From assembly GCA_030762175.1 (NCBI GenBank), contig CM060846.1, positions 306,128,512-306,192,511 on the forward strand: 64,000 nt of DNA. Direction: 5' to 3'. The position numbers were made by a program, and so were the translations under genes. The notes beneath the pieces are model-generated. The model made no database searches. It saw nothing but the letters and a program-made list of their open reading frames with translations, and was not told the DNA's origin. This DNA is from Metallyticus violacea. Its lineage: Eukaryota > Arthropoda > Insecta > Mantodea > Metallyticidae. This document shows positions 24,790 to 37,764 of the stretch, piece after piece (the stretch's first letter is position 1; every line of letters starts with the position of its first letter).

Positions 24790-25035
24790 CCCTATGGGGG
24801 TAACTTTGGAAGGAAGGGATGATGCGAGGGAGACACCAGGTGGCCAGAATCCAAAGGAAGTGATTGCATGGATGTAAACAGTGTCCCTAACATGTTTCCA
24901 GATAGAAAACCCCAACACCAGTTAAGCCCCTCAGAAGGTCCACTTCCATAGCACACGCTTAGGGCAGAAACCTTAACAAAGCACAACCCACCATCACATC
25001 GTGCCAGCCTACCTCATCCTGGCACTTTCAACCCT
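24790..25035. other. GC-richer block, unidentified
   Basis: Composition stands out from the flanks. The minus frame 24986-24792 is open for 64 codons. It may be the body of the tRNA-headed repeat at 25.15-25.23 kb. No family recognised. Confidence 0.25.
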
Positions 25036-25149
25036 GTAACAGAACAAATGGAATGAAATGATATGAAATGGGAAAACTGAAAATTCATGAAAAATAAAGA
25101 TTTATCCCAACAGTTGCCTATGTGACAAAGGGAAACTATGAGAAAAATC

Positions 25150-25233
25150 CAAGGTCAGCATGGCTGGCCCCAAGGAATTTGAACCCAGGACCTCCCAAAT
25201 GTAAGTTTCAAATTTTACCACCTGAGCCACATT
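25150..25233 (-). mobile_element. tRNA-like SINE head
   Basis: The minus strand reads TGTGGCTCAGGTGGTAAA (box A) and GGGTTCAAATTCC (box B) at tRNA spacing. A SINE head is more likely than a tRNA gene, because the acceptor and anticodon stems do not fold well. Confidence 0.55.
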
Positions 25234-26012
25234 GTTTGATTGCTTTTCACATTAAAATTTTTGTCTGCTGTGCAGTTACACTTCAGTGTCTAACCATGAC
25301 AGAATATTAACGTTTTTCATATACAGTGTGCTAATGTTAACAGATGCAAAACTACATAACTGTATTTGACAGTATTTCTATATGGGCAGCAGCTAATCAC
25401 CAAATATTTTCTGCAGTGTACCACTGTGTTGTATGGATGGGATCAGCAGTACCTCTAAGCTCTTTATTAAGGAAGATCTTGAATTTCCCCTGCACCTGAC
25501 TTATAAGGCTGAATTGTAGAATAAATAGCCAAAGATCTAGGCATTAGTATAAAACAATTGGTGGCAGCCTTTCCTGCATATCATGTGACTACACTGAGAA
25601 TACTTTATGAACAGCTAGATATTATAATCTTCAATTTAATCTTCAAAATGTGCAGGGCCTTGCTCTTGGGAAATGTTTGTCTCTTCAGCAAAAGTTGAAC
25701 ATACAAAACAAAGAATCAAAATGTAAACTTCCATGCAGTGAACACGGATTCAATTCCTAGATAGATTGCTTATTTTTCAATAAAACCATGGCCATTAGTG
25801 CTCACTAACAGTAAGGTGTAGGTTTGTTTTATTTTTACTTCAAATAATGCATACATAAAGTTTTGCTGAATGACTGCCCACTCTGTATTATCAACATGTG
25901 CTGTTTTAGAAAAAAATTATTTGTAAATGTCCATGACAATCACACAACATATACATTGCTTCAAATGGTTTATTTATGGATGAAATATAAAAACATGACT
26001 ATTAGCTCACAC

Positions 26013-26226
26013 CTCCTGCTGTACATGCTGGTCCCAATGGGAGATATAAGCAGCCACAAACCAGTTGCCAGGGAGAGGGTTGTACATGGGGAAAATGGTG
26101 GCATCATGTGGCTGATAGGCTGATTTGGTGGCGATGTAGTGCAATGAGGTTCTTCCTGTGTATACACTTGGTGGGAAACTTGAGTTATCAGGACTCATCA
26201 CAGGATAACTTCCATGCTGAATATAG
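26013..26226 (-). CDS. TMEM8: TMEM8/PGAP6-like gene, exon 3 (ectodomain)
   Basis: A 214-base exon between acceptor tgtttcag and donor GAG|gtgtga. One base completes the Ile codon begun in exon 2, followed by 71 whole codons, so it ends in phase 0. Recognisable pieces are YIQHGSYPV, an Asn-Ser-Ser glycosylation sequon (SPDNSSF) and NPLPGNWFVAAYISHW, which matches the family's 'PLPGDWFVAA' signature. It ends HVQQE, and the following exon starts GLGHKC, as expected for this family. About 21.5 kb of intron separates it from exon 4. This exon gives the strongest family identification. The assignment is from remembered family features; no database search was possible. Confidence 0.92.
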
Positions 26227-28094
26227 CTGAAACATCAGATGGTAATAATTCGCTTAGAGAGACTAAGGGAGTGGGGAGGGAAGAAGCAATAGAAATCTTC
26301 AGTTTATTATTATGTAATGTGCTACCAAAGAATCCACTTTCTAAGGCATAAGAAAAAACTTCATGAAACTGTGAACAGTGTATTTCTCACGTGCATGAAC
26401 TCACAGAAAAATAGTCAAACTTCAAAGAGCACACCTAAAAGACTAATGTACTTATACATTAAACTTTCAGAAGGTAAGGAGACACTTGATATTTCCTTTC
26501 TGTATTTCCTATTGCTCATTTGGTGCTCATAAAGCACTCCTGAAATGAAAATGAAGATCTTTGTTGAATATATGACACTTACAGAATACCTATATTTTCA
26601 CATACATGTTGCTCCAGTTCTTTTGCTTGTTACATTACAATTCTTGAACATAACCCACCTATTTCAGATCTTCATCTACAAAACAAAACTTACTTTAGCT
26701 CTCTATGCATAAAAATTATGAAAAAAAATAGACTATTAGGACAAAGTAATTGTATAAAATATAGTGAGCTTTTGTAACAGTGATGTCAAATATTAACATT
26801 TTAAAAAAATTCAGTCCACTCAATTTTTTTAAAATGTTAATATTAGACGAAGTTTAATTCCTTTGAATTTTCCAATAAATTTCAAACATCCTTAGTCATG
26901 AGACAGACAATGCAATTAGTGTTGCACCAATAAAAGTTAGAACATAATTGGCTCCCGTTCATGGGCTTGCTGGAAAACCCACCAACTCCACTATTTAAAA
27001 CAAATAAGTTACAATGCAATGTAAGTACAGAATCTTTAGCTCTCTAGTCTGGGAAAATCCATTTAATAATATTTCTATCCAGTTTTCATTAATGGAGATA
27101 GATATATAGAATTTAGTTTTTAGACAGGGAGAACATTGCATATAGCTGCACATGCATAGTTCATGCCACTGCTCCTTTCTTGTATTTACTAGAAAATTTC
27201 ATCTCCACATTATAAAGCATAAAACCATGGAGAGTGGCCAGTATTACATGGAAGTAGATTCCATGAATAGTGCCAATGAAAAGGGAAAGAAATTTGTCCC
27301 AAGAATGGCTAACAATATTCTGAATTGCATGCCCCAAGAGCATTAAAGGTGTACAACTTTATCAGGTGAAATAGATGAAATTCCATAATTATTTGGATTT
27401 GAGGCAGCAATATTAAAAGATTATCAAAGATGAAACAATATACATGGGTAGTGATTCTGAATCTACTTCTTGTAAAAAGCTTAAGTAGGAATTATAAATA
27501 AACTCCCAAAAATATATTTTATTATTGCAAACATTCTGATGAATACAAGTAGCTGGCTTGTCTATGGTAGAGGATGCCCCGGAACAGTGAAAGTTATACC
27601 CAATATGTACACAATACCTTGCCAATTAGCATGCTCAAGAAACAAGACCTGCTAAATATGTGAAGGATTTCAAGGATGATACAATGATCTATAAATTCCA
27701 GATGGAGTGATGGATACTGGTCTAGAATTTGCAATAGAAGACACTGATGAAGATTTTGATGAATGATTAGTTTTGTATTAACACATTTTTCTAACACTAT
27801 TTTTGCATTGAAAAATATAAAAGATGATCCTACTAAGTAGATCATGAAACATTAAGTGATAAACAGATAACTTCATGAAACATTCTTATCAGTGATAAAT
27901 AGATAACTTTTTTTCCCCCACTTCTATACTTTCTTACAATCTAGTGTATGCACAGAGTTTGATAATTACAAAACAAGTGTATATTGAAAATGTATAAGGA
28001 TACCCATGACATTGACCTAGTAAAACCATACATTTTTATATAATAAATTATTTATGAGGAAGTCACTCAAATTTCACTAGTTTTATTCCACTTA

Positions 28095-28135
28095 CTTGGA
28101 CATGTTTCAAAGGCAAAGTTCCTTCATCATCAACA
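28095..28135 (-). ncRNA. Hammerhead-like motif, left arm of the 28 kb palindrome
   Basis: Minus strand: UUGAUGA (core C3 changed to U), U, stem II GAAGG/CCUUU, GAA, stem III ACAUGU, then C. Same orientation as the host transcript. Confidence 0.45.
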
Positions 28136-28148
28136 CGAAAGTGGAACT

Positions 28149-28190
28149 GTGTTGACGATGAAGGAAATTTGCCTTTGAACAATGTCCAAG
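28149..28190 (+). ncRNA. Hammerhead-like motif, right arm of the 28 kb palindrome
   Basis: Plus strand: UUGACGA, U, stem II GAAGG/CCUUU, GAA, then CAAUGUC (stem III altered by one transposed base). Confidence 0.4.
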
Positions 28191-29123
28191 TAAATGGAAT
28201 AAAACTAGTGAAATTTGAGTGACTTTCTCATAAATAATTTGTTATATGATACTATATTTCACTGTGAAAATCCCAAACTATTCAAATTTATACTAAGCAT
28301 TTTTTAGTTTAATGATTTAACTTTCAAATTGAAATATCCCCAAACAATTCTTTAGAGTTAGCAGCATTTCTCAGTAAACCCACAATATAGTTTTCAACGA
28401 TTTATATAAGCTTAGAGTGAAAAATTTATTATTTACTTATATGTTTCATCCCAAAGGTGTGCTTTTTGAAGAGAAAACATTGATGGGAAAAAAATATATA
28501 TTCCAGTGAAACTTATGATAGTGTCTTGTCACCTAAAACTATTTAACATTCATGTTTTTGGCACAAATGAAATACACAGAGAAAAACAACCTTAAAATTT
28601 GACACAGAATAAAAATTCAAGATGTTTTTGCACATAAAACAAACATGATATTAAAGCTAGGCACTATTTTGTGTAAATGTTCCATTTAGCACCTATAATA
28701 ATCTCTTAAAATGCATCTACCACATTTGAGCTGCAATTCCCAGGATAATAAAATTAATTATTTGTTCCCATTTCTGCAAACCTAGTAATTTAATATTTAG
28801 AGTTTATGATTACTATTGCTAACAGCAAAATTAAATTAGAAATAAAAGACAATATGAAAGTGGAAATGCAAGGAGCAGCAAAAATATAATTAAAATACAA
28901 AAGCTACTCCAGACCTCCACACATATCACTGCATATTTTGCCCCTCCATTTGCTGATGGTTACATCATGGTTAACATTTTGGCAACCTGCTGATTAGGCA
29001 TGAAAGGAAGAAGCTATGTTACTTCCACCGGATTAACGCATACATTTTGGTCAGGCAGTGCTATGAGAATAAAGTGAATTCCATATATGTTGTAGATATC
29101 AGAGTACTGACTGGTATTGTTGA

Positions 29124-29415
29124 TATGGTTTATTTACAGATGCTCTTTAACATCTTAGGTCATCAGTGTCCCATTCAAATCAGGGCATGAAATGGCGGAC
29201 AAATTTTGCTCAGAGGCCTCTTTTTTCAGGCTTGAGGTTCTTTATCATGCTGTAAATGTATGACACAGGACCCATGGCTTTACATCCCATCCAAAGGAAG
29301 CCATACTTAGGATTTTCACGCCCGAAAAAATCCATTGGTCCTGGCAGGGATCGAACCCTCGATCTTAGGTTTAGAAGGCTAGTATAGTTACCACTTCACC
29401 ACCAGGACAGACTGG
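29124..29415 (-). mobile_element. SINE family 1, full-length copy with intact Pol III boxes
   Basis: Minus orientation: head CCTGGTGGTGAAGTGGTAAC (box A) and GGGTTCGATCCC (box B), then the family body and tail at 29124. Imperfect target duplications 'tattgttgatat' (29115-29126) and 'tattgcatgatat' (about 29418-29430). Confidence 0.9.
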
Positions 29416-30295
29416 CTGCTATTGCATGATATCACAATCTCATATTGACAGCAAATACTAGGTGTGCTTTAAGCAGCAATATTAAATTGTAATGTTAAGC
29501 ATTAATGCACAGCCAACAATATTAAAAACAAAACATCTGTATGTATTAACCTAGAATTGAATACCTATTATATCAAGTATTTGATTGGATACATTTAAGC
29601 ATTAAAACATAACATACTTTAGCTACACACATGGGCATGTACACAAAATATATGCTTGATTATAGAACAGAAGAGAACTATGCACGCACGTGCGCGCACA
29701 CACACATAGAGTAATACAGCATAGTAAATGGAACAATAAAAATTAGTTACATTTTCTCATGTTTTTTAAAAGCTTTAGAGAAAGAAATGCAAGACCTCAA
29801 TTAGAAAAAGAATAAACAGTGTTTCCAAAATTTTAAGTTGTGTGTTATATACTCATAACAAAATGTATTTTGAATAAATGGTTAAGTGAGGGTATGTGCT
29901 TAGATCAGTCTTTAACCTAAGCCAGTTTCTGCACAGAGGGGCTAGAGAACTTTGGTCTAAAAGCAGCTGTGAGGATCAACATGGTCCTGAAGAAAACAGG
30001 ATTCCTTTTGAAAGCTTTCCTCAACATTTGGAGATCAGTTGCTGCTTCAGTTTGTCAAAAAGTGCAAAAAGTACAGTCCTAATTAGTTGCAGGTTGCCCA
30101 CTATATTCTTAGTGGATGGCATAAGAAAATCAAGATTATGGAATCAATGGTATCCATATTTTGTAGAAATCTCATGCTGGCAAGTTGTTATGCCAGAACA
30201 CTGTTAATCTTCACTGCTCAAATCATCTATTATAAGTGCAGTAACTAAGTTTCCACATATGAAGTAGGAGCACCACTTATCATTGTATGATGACA

Positions 30296-30365
30296 TAGGG
30301 GGCCAAAGCTGCCAAGGCATGCACTCATGAATAGGAGGTTTGAATCCTCCAAGGTCCTCTTCCCT
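30296..30365 (+). other. tRNA-like remnant
   Basis: GGAGGTTTGAATCCTCC forms a perfect T-arm (box B). The preceding sequence loosely resembles a Leu/Ser-type D-arm. Incomplete. Confidence 0.3.
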
Positions 30366-32668
30366 CAATAAGGTTTTTTCCAGCATTTCCTTATTTCTCA
30401 ATGTCAAATGAGGTATTTTAAACTTAGGTTTGAAATGCTTCCTTTCCAAAATTGCTTTCCCAATTTATCATTTCATCTCAGTCCCCTTGATGTCACAATA
30501 GTAAAAATGTGCTTTATAAACTATTACACATATCACCAAAAGTAACCCGCATATTATTGTAAATTTGTTTCACCAAGTTTGCTTTTAAGGAAGGAAATTT
30601 CACTATCACTCAGCACTCTTTTACTATGAAATCTCCATTGTTATGCACCATATCCACTTAAAATTTGCAGAAAATATTAATTTAGATTGCTGTAATAACA
30701 TTTATACCAGATGCAAAGAAGTGCTAATGTTTGATGTGATGAGATAATGTTAGTTCAAATTAACATTAAAAAGGGAAAGAAAAACTTACTAGCCTCCCTC
30801 CCCCTTATACTATCTCCAACTTGCCTTACTTGTGCACAGTTCATCTACAGGACTATTGTACTGTTATGCCATAACAATACAAAAGAATGGGTTGGATGAG
30901 GTGGTATTTTTCTTTTCCTACATTTTGTATCCAAAAGTGGAAAACAAAAGAAGAGAGAGAGAGACTACATTGTTTTCCAATTCCTGCATCTTGTATTGTA
31001 TTATTTTATGAAAGGATAGTTTATAAAAGTAGCATTTCCTATTTTGGGGCAATCATACTTAGAATGCTATTGTAACATGACTATAATAAATCAAAAATAT
31101 TCATCAGGATTGTCCCCAGTTTCATCTATATACTTTGAAATTCTCACAACAAACTATCTCCACATCAGTTAAACAGAACTGTACCAGCCAAGCTGAGAAA
31201 ATGTACTTCATACCTGACACCATATTTTAAAATCATAAGATAGAATAAGACAAACCTGTAAAATTGATTTGATAATTTTTCAACCACATGTAGCAGAACT
31301 TGGACAGTGGAAAAAGGATACTTTTACAGTTATACAAACGACTTACCACAATGGAAAAAATGCTAAAATATTAGGGGAATTTGGAGAATTAAATATGTAG
31401 CACTTCTTACCTTTAGGTAGGTTATACATACTTAACACAGCAGAAATATAAGTTTTTCCTGATTTAGAAGTTATTAATTTAATTTAAATCTACAATATTC
31501 TTTTTATTACAGAGTTCTTGCCAGCATCATCAAAACTTTTCTTAGATCTACAACACCTTACACAATTTTGTGGTATACTGCAAGATAAGATAAGATTAAT
31601 TATTGTATTTTGGTATTAATTAAATTTTGATCTTGTACTATACTAGAAAAATAAACTATTAATTTAAATCATAAAGTCAATCTTTCATTTCTTTCTTCTG
31701 TAGGACAATATTTTTATTTTGGTAGATTTTTTTTTTTTTTTAATGGATAGACTTCTTATTCACTTTTCCTAGGAAGGTTTTATAGGTACTGGCTTCATTG
31801 TAGTGGATTCAAACTGTTCTTTTTTAACAATAATTCCATTGAAGTCTTCCAAAAGTGAGAACGAAAGATGATTACTATGAGGCTGAAGCTGAAACTACAC
31901 CAGATAAGGCTACACTGAATTTGTTGGTATTAACCATCATAAGGGTACTCCTTGCTCACAGATTTTTTGAAGAACAAAGTAGGACATAGCAGGATAACTA
32001 GTAGGACATAGTAGGATAACTAGTACAGAGGTATACCATAATACCTTTAATGTTTTGAAGTTTCAGCGGCAAAATAAAATTAAAAATTACTTGCAAACAG
32101 TCCATTGCACTCTGATTGATTGGTTTTTTCAACCTTTTAATGTTCATGCCAAAATTTCTGTCACACTGGCTGTAGATGTGACCTCTTACAGGAAAAATGT
32201 ACAGTATCTCTACTTTGTAAACTTTTGAAAACCAAAAACAAACTGTTAGGAATGTAAGTATCAGAAAACATGACTATTATCCTAAACTAGCATATTTTCA
32301 TAAGGTCCAGTACAGTGCAATGTACAAAGAGATTAAAATGTTTAGGTTTTTTTTTGTCCCTTCTGTCTCTAGAAAACTGTACACATAACTAGAACAATCA
32401 GTATTATGTAAATAAATGCACATTGAAAATATAAAACAAATAGGGAGGAGCAAATTTTCGGCAAAATCAGATTCTATGTAGATTGTTCCAAAATTTTCTA
32501 TTTTGCTGTCATTTATTTTCCCATTTTTAAAGCTTGATAAGCTGCAATGTTTATCCTACACTAAAAAAACTCTGCATTAGTCTTTTTAATTGGCTTTCAA
32601 TGAGTTCACCTTTAGTACAGAAGTCACAGCTCAAATGAAGAAGACAGTTTTGTCAGAAAAACTTATGA

Positions 32669-32959
32669 TGTGTCAGTCCTGGTGGTGTAGTCATAACCAT
32701 AATTGCCTCCTAAATCCAAGATCACTTGGCCAGGATCAATGGCTTTTTCAAGCATAAAAATCCTAATTATGGCTTCCTTGAGAAGGGAAGTAAAGCCATT
32801 TGTCCCATATTGTAGATTTATGGCATGATAAAGAACCTGAAGTCTTAAAGAAGAGGCCTCTGAGCAAAATTTGTCAGCCATTTCATCCCTGAATTGAATG
32901 GGAAGCTAATAACCTGAGATGTTAAAGAACATCCATAAAAAAAGCAAATCAAATAAAAC
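32669..32959 (+). mobile_element. SINE family 1, full-length copy with target duplication
   Basis: Head 'cctggtggtgtagtcataacc', family body, A-rich tail. Flanked by aaaacttatgat (32657-32668) and aaaacttataat (32960-32971), 11 of 12 identical. Box B is damaged. Confidence 0.9.
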
Positions 32960-33175
32960 AAAACTTATAATACCTATTGTAAGTTATTTTCAGAGCATCT
33001 CCTATCTTCTTTTGGTAAAATACTTAAAACATTATGTAGAGTGACTTTATTGTCAAATTAGGATTCTCAAAATATTTCAGCCTAGTTTTAGCATGACAAT
33101 AATGTGGGATTTTGTGCAGTGCTATAAGGCAAGCACTCATAGAGTATTAACAGTTTTTATTGGAACAATTTAAGT

Positions 33176-33598
33176 TTGTACCTCACGTATCATCAAGCAG
33201 AAGGCCAAAGAACTCCCTGTTTTGAACAGTTCATATCCTTTTTTCTGAAACCTGTAGCAAACTTAAAAGAAAAGAATGACAAATATATAGTTTTTAGTTC
33301 CCATCTAGGAGATGCCCTAGTTCCACAAACACTTACTGTTTCCAGAAGGCTGAATGGACACCATTTTCAAAAAAAAACTTTTTCCAGACAAGAAGCAGGA
33401 AAGGAATCTTGTTGGATTTTAGCACCCATATTTCAAAATGATTTAAATAGTGGATTGTTGATCATATACAAACATGTTACAATGACAAGTTTACAACATT
33501 TTCTTAACAAAACAAATTCTTTCCTGCTTTTTTTGGATCCTTTAGAAGTTGAGTATAACTTACCACTCTTTCTATTACTCTTCTTTCCTTTAGTTTAG
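33176..33598 (+). CDS. Hypothetical open frame, 140 codons, unrecognised
   Basis: Longest stop-free plus frame in this region that is not explained by a transposon. It has no recognised domain and ends in a hydrophobic tail (LPLFLLLFFPLV). It lies antisense within intron 2, with no clear splice or promoter context. Chance openness or a lost transposon frame is as likely as a gene. Confidence 0.12.
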   Translation: MYLTYHQAEGQRTPCFEQFISFFLKPVANLKEKNDKYIVFSSHLGDALVPQTLTVSRRLNGHHFQKKTFSRQEAGKESCWILAPIFQNDLNSGLLIIYKHVTMTSLQHFLNKTNSFLLFLDPLEVEYNLPLFLLLFFPLV

Positions 33599-33819
33599 CA
33601 CTTGTTTTTTGTTTAATACTTTCTTTTTCCCTTGTTTTTGGACATTATTCATGTATAGCATAAGAGATACAATAATGAACCATCTGCTTGAATTGACTTA
33701 CTAGAACAGTTAGACTGTTGCATGCACAGCATCGTGAAAAAACATGTTCATCTCATGTAATGGAGATATAATATTTTGCTACTATGTAATGCAGACAACC
33801 TACTTACATATTCGGCAAT

Positions 33820-34208
33820 AATTGAAAAAGGGGCATATAGCGGTACATGCCCTTATTTGGGCCATGATTTCAATTGTAAAATTTATGCATTATTTGAGTA
33901 GTATAGTTATCAATAAATTCAACTGGGAAATCAGCAGAGGAAAACTGTGTGGATCATACTATCATCTAATTAAATTTAGTAAAAAATATAACATAACAAA
34001 TTACAACCATAACAGCATTAGATACATAACATCAGCAGAAAACTACAAGCAATTCAATGAAAACTTAAAAAACCCATTAGTTTAAAATGTTATATGAAAA
34101 ACAAAGATGAAGATGTGAGAATATGGGTTTGTAAAGCATTGACATAGATAACTTCCAGGAAGTTCTTACAATGATATACAACAAGTCATTTAAAATAAGC
34201 TGTTTCCA

Positions 34209-34239
<31 letters not shown>

Positions 34240-36360
34240 CGTCAGTACCATGGTGGACAGCCAAATTCACCATGACGAAGAAAAACATTAATGCCTTAAG
34301 ATGACACTATTAAAGAACTGACAACAAAGATGCACTGAGAGTCACAAAATACAATACTTTAAAGAGAAATATAAATATCACATGGAAATTGAAAGGAAAA
34401 TAATTAAATAATGCAAAGATAGCAGCTTATATTCAAATACAAATCCATGAAATGTTGTTTGTAAATTGGTCAAAAACAAAACAAAGATAAGCTAAATAAT
34501 GCCAACTTTGTAAACCCAATGGGACAACACAAATTACATGATAGATTGTTTAATATCTAGAGCTAAAGAAAATTATGACACAGATTATCATAAAATATTA
34601 GAGCTTTAACAGAGGAACTTATACTCACCAATGATAATTGAGAATTTACTCAAATAGGAGTTTGAAATATTATGGTTGGATTAAATTACATAAAAGCACT
34701 TTGAGTAGACTGCATTACTGCTGGTATTTTCCAAAAGGCTATAAATTATTTTCAGATCTCATATATTTACTATACAATGAATGCTTAAAAAAGGCTGAAA
34801 CAAGAGAAAGCACCATTGTAAAACCAGGAAAGAAAAATCAATGGGAGCTTTTAAGTTCAGGAAGCCTAATAAATGTGAAATGCAAAGTTTTACAGAAATT
34901 ACTAATTAATAGAATGCACTATGTCTACATTACCATTCTTATATTCTCTTCAAAGAAAAGACCACTGATGCAGAAATAACTATGAAGTTTCTATAAGAAG
35001 GGAACATTTCAATATTTGCATGTCTTTATGTTCCAGAAACATTTGATGCAGCATGGTGGCAAAGCATTCTGATGGCCTTTAGATAACTGAACTGTTCGAG
35101 AAACATTTACGAGCTGTCTAGTGAAAGGATTGATATAATGAGAAACAAAAGCTTTGAAACTGAGTGAAACATAAAAAGAGGCTGCTCACAAAGTTCCTGC
35201 CAAAAACCTAGATTTTGGAACATTGATACAATTCCTTACTTAAACTGGACTTTAGATAAAAGTTACAGCTTTTGCAAAGACTTAATATTAGTAGTCATTA
35301 CAGAAACAGTGTAAGAAGCTGAAAACTTTGCTGATCTCAAGCTGAGAAAAATTGAAAAATGGGCCAGAAAGAACAATGTGCCTTCAACAAAAATAAATCT
35401 AAAGTAATGCAGCTCTCAAGAAGGAAGTTGCCATCTACTTGAAGAACAAGCATTTACAATTATGTTAATAGTTATCAAATACCTGGATATTTGAGAGACA
35501 GCAAATTAAAATTCAAAGACCATATAAAGTACATACAAGAAATGTATGAAACTAATAAAAATTGTATTAGTTTCAGAAAAATTGAATTGGAGATTAAACC
35601 ACAATGTTTTAAGCACAATACAAAGGTGCAATCCGGCCTCTTATGTTGTATGGAGTTCCAGTATGGTTAGCAGCTATGGAAAAGTAATGCAAAAAAGATA
35701 TTCACTAGAGTGCAGCATTTAATGAGCATTAATATTTTTAAAGCCTACAACATGACATTGAGCAATCCTTTGCATAATGACAGGATTAACCCCCATGATA
35801 ATAAAAATCCCTGAAATTGCTATAATACACATTCTTATGGGGAAACAACAACACAATATCATAGACCATCAAAAAGAGCTAAATAATTGGCAACATCCAG
35901 CAAACACAGTCAAGTTGGTGATTTGCCAAAGCAAAAATGATCCATCACAAAAGGCACTAAAAATGAGTACAAAATTGGATTCACATAGCCATCTTAATTC
36001 ATGACAAGCGAACACACCAGCTAAAATATAAACTCTCTTACACATGTTTCAATAATCAACTGGTTAGCATCAAAGCACTTGTCACAAAAAGAATTTACAA
36101 ACAATTGATAACTCTGAGAAAGCTACAATACACAATGGCATAAGAATTAACATTACAGTTTCTTAATAGCAAAAGAAATTATAATCGCTATATTGAGGAA
36201 ATAAAAAAAATGCAAACCTAGAAAACAGGAAATGCATCCTTCATATTTAAGTGGATTAAAGCTCACATAGGAAATTACAATAATGGACTTTCAAATAAAC
36301 TACGTTGCTACAAGAGAGTAGGAAACCAGACAGTTTTTCCAGGGCATCATTTCATGTATT
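33820..36360 (+). mobile_element. R1/I-type LINE with RNase H remnant, decayed
   Basis: Plus strand, broken frames. Endonuclease C-terminus (YYHLIKFSKKYN, then IRYITSAENYKQFNENLKN, 33960-34070); pre-RT linker; RT pieces KPGKKNQWELLSSGSLINV and KLLINRMHYVY (34640-34930), degenerate palm, KVMQLSRRKLPS and KFKDHIKYIQEMYE (35390-35560); post-RT LTGLTPMIIKI (35780-35810); RNase H end WIKAHIGNYNNGLSNKL (about 36250-36300). A poly-A run interrupts it at 34214. Confidence 0.8.
34214..34239. repeat. Poly-A run
   Basis: Twenty-six A residues inside the LINE remnant; possibly the tail of an insertion, but no matching duplication was identified. Confidence 0.95.
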
Positions 36361-36539
36361 TTAACTTAATATGTTAATGTATTTAATTAAACCATATCAA
36401 TGTTTAAATTAACAACATTTATAATAAGAAGTGACAACTTATAAACTACCCAATTTCCCCACACATATACATATATTTTCATTACAGTTAGATATTTCAC
36501 GTGGATCTGATGCTTATTAAACCATTATGTATGTTTACT

Positions 36540-37705
36540 TACATATTTTGTTTTTCGGTTGTACAAGATGCATTCAAAGATTTTAGAGATTGCTAGTGGT
36601 ACAGGTGTTGGTCGATAATTATGTGCATAATTTTTCTCAATTTTTTTAAAAACATACATTATTGTCACAATTTTTAGTTTATCTGGAAAAACTTCCAGCT
36701 CAAGAAACAGTTAATTATTGACTCTAAAGAATTTGCAATTTTGGTATTGCAGATTTTTATTAGTATCATTGCTATACCATCTGTTCCTAAGCTATTTTAT
36801 GATTTCCATGATTTAATTGTTTGTATTATTTCAATACTATTAGTATGATACATGTAGATGCTAGAGAATTATTTTGAGTTTTCCTTTATTCTTTGGTATG
36901 TATTACATCTATTTGCATTTATTTTGGTCCTACAGAAACAAAAAAATGTTGTTAATTATTCTATAATTATTTTATTATTTAACTTAATATAATTAGTTGT
37001 GTTAGATGAAACTGTGACATTTCAAAAACTATTTATAACTTGCCTGCTTATTTATTTGTGTTTTGAGAGTTTACGATCTCATTACTAATATCATTACTTT
37101 TTGCTGCTTTTACTGCCTTATCATATTCTTTTTTTAATGCAATTAAAATTGCGATGGCCATGATTTTCTTTATTATTTCATCTGTTGCTAACTTTAGGAG
37201 AATATGCAATTGCTTCATCTGGCATTAATCCAACGATTCAATTTTTTTGATTTCAGATCATGACCCATAGGCATGAGAGGACAATATATAATAATAAAGT
37301 GGTATTATACATCATAAAATCTATTTAATATCCCATTTGGTACCTGTTCAATGTAAATTTTTCTCATTTTTTATTGACCTATGTTGTTTAGAGTACTTGA
37401 ATTAAATAAAGATTGGGTATTACTTTTATTAGGGTTCCTAACACTGGGTTCTTGTGATAGTTTTACATTATATGCTACAATATATTGAGCAGTATGGTCA
37501 TATAGATATGATTCAATTATATTAATTGAATAAGGTACACTGTCTATAATAGTAATGATGTTGTCAATTGCCATTCTTGATGTGTTAGTACTTTGCATTG
37601 CTATATTAATAGTACAATTAAAATTATATTCATTTAAAAAACATGTAAGCTTAGATTTATTTGTTGAATTATTTAAGATGTCTGTTTATGTCTCCACTAA
37701 GCATG
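36540..37705 (-). mobile_element. CR1-type LINE fragment (endonuclease C-terminus to RT N-terminus)
   Basis: Minus strand: GDINTDILNNS (about 37700-37670, endonuclease GDFN motif with one change), MAIDNIITIIDSVPYSINII with YDH replacing SDH (37570-37470), then AVKAAKSNDISNEIVNSQN, FFVSVGPK, and RT start VFPDKLKIVTIM..FKK, NYRPTPVPLAISKIFE (about 36690-36560). The sequence stops before the catalytic palm. Confidence 0.8.
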
Positions 37706-37714
37706 TCATCATTG

Positions 37715-37764
37715 TCATCATCATCATCATCATCATCATTATTATTATTATTATTATTATTATT
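37715..37764. repeat. (CAT)n(TAT)n microsatellite
   Basis: Trinucleotide tract changing from CAT to TAT, next to the LINE fragment's endonuclease end. Confidence 0.97.

Larger units (their letters stand above)
4504..26012 (-). other. Intron 3 of the TMEM8-like gene (21.5 kb)
   Basis: Bounded by donor gtgtga (26012) and acceptor ctttggcag (4504). Contents: a PLE fold-back (6.15-6.36), tandem duplications (7.42-7.59, 10.67-11.07), LINE fragments (9.77-10.43, 14.0-18.0), SINE pieces, two mariner relics, a PLE 3' fragment (18.7-19.1), a long inverted repeat (20.0-20.56) and simple repeats. Stretches with nothing recognised: 4510-6150, 6365-7416, 7593-9250, 11770-12910, 18000-18680, 19080-20000, 20560-21980, 22822-23470, 23780-24600 and 25240-26012. 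Confidence 0.85.
28037..28249. repeat. Near-perfect palindrome carrying hammerhead-like motifs on both strands
   Basis: Arms 28037-28133 and 28152-28249 are reverse complements with few mismatches, and the spacer is only about 18 bases. Each arm reads outward through core, stem II, GAA, stem III and a PLE-like end ('ccaagtaagtgg' against 'ccaagtaaatgg'), as in the PLE terminal repeats. Confidence 0.9.

Noticed and set aside
24610..25035. Exon of the host gene in the GC-richer block at 24.8-25.0 kb
   Set aside because: Exon 3 ends in phase 0 and continues directly into exon 4 (HVQQE-GLGHKC), so no exon is needed here, and no fitting frame was found.
25150..25233. Functional tRNA gene on the minus strand
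   Set aside because: Boxes A and B are good, but the acceptor and anticodon stems do not pair; better as a SINE head.
26215..26260. CTGAA...CTGAAACATC near exon 3 as a hammerhead-like motif
   Set aside because: No stem II, and the sequence is the exon 3 acceptor region.
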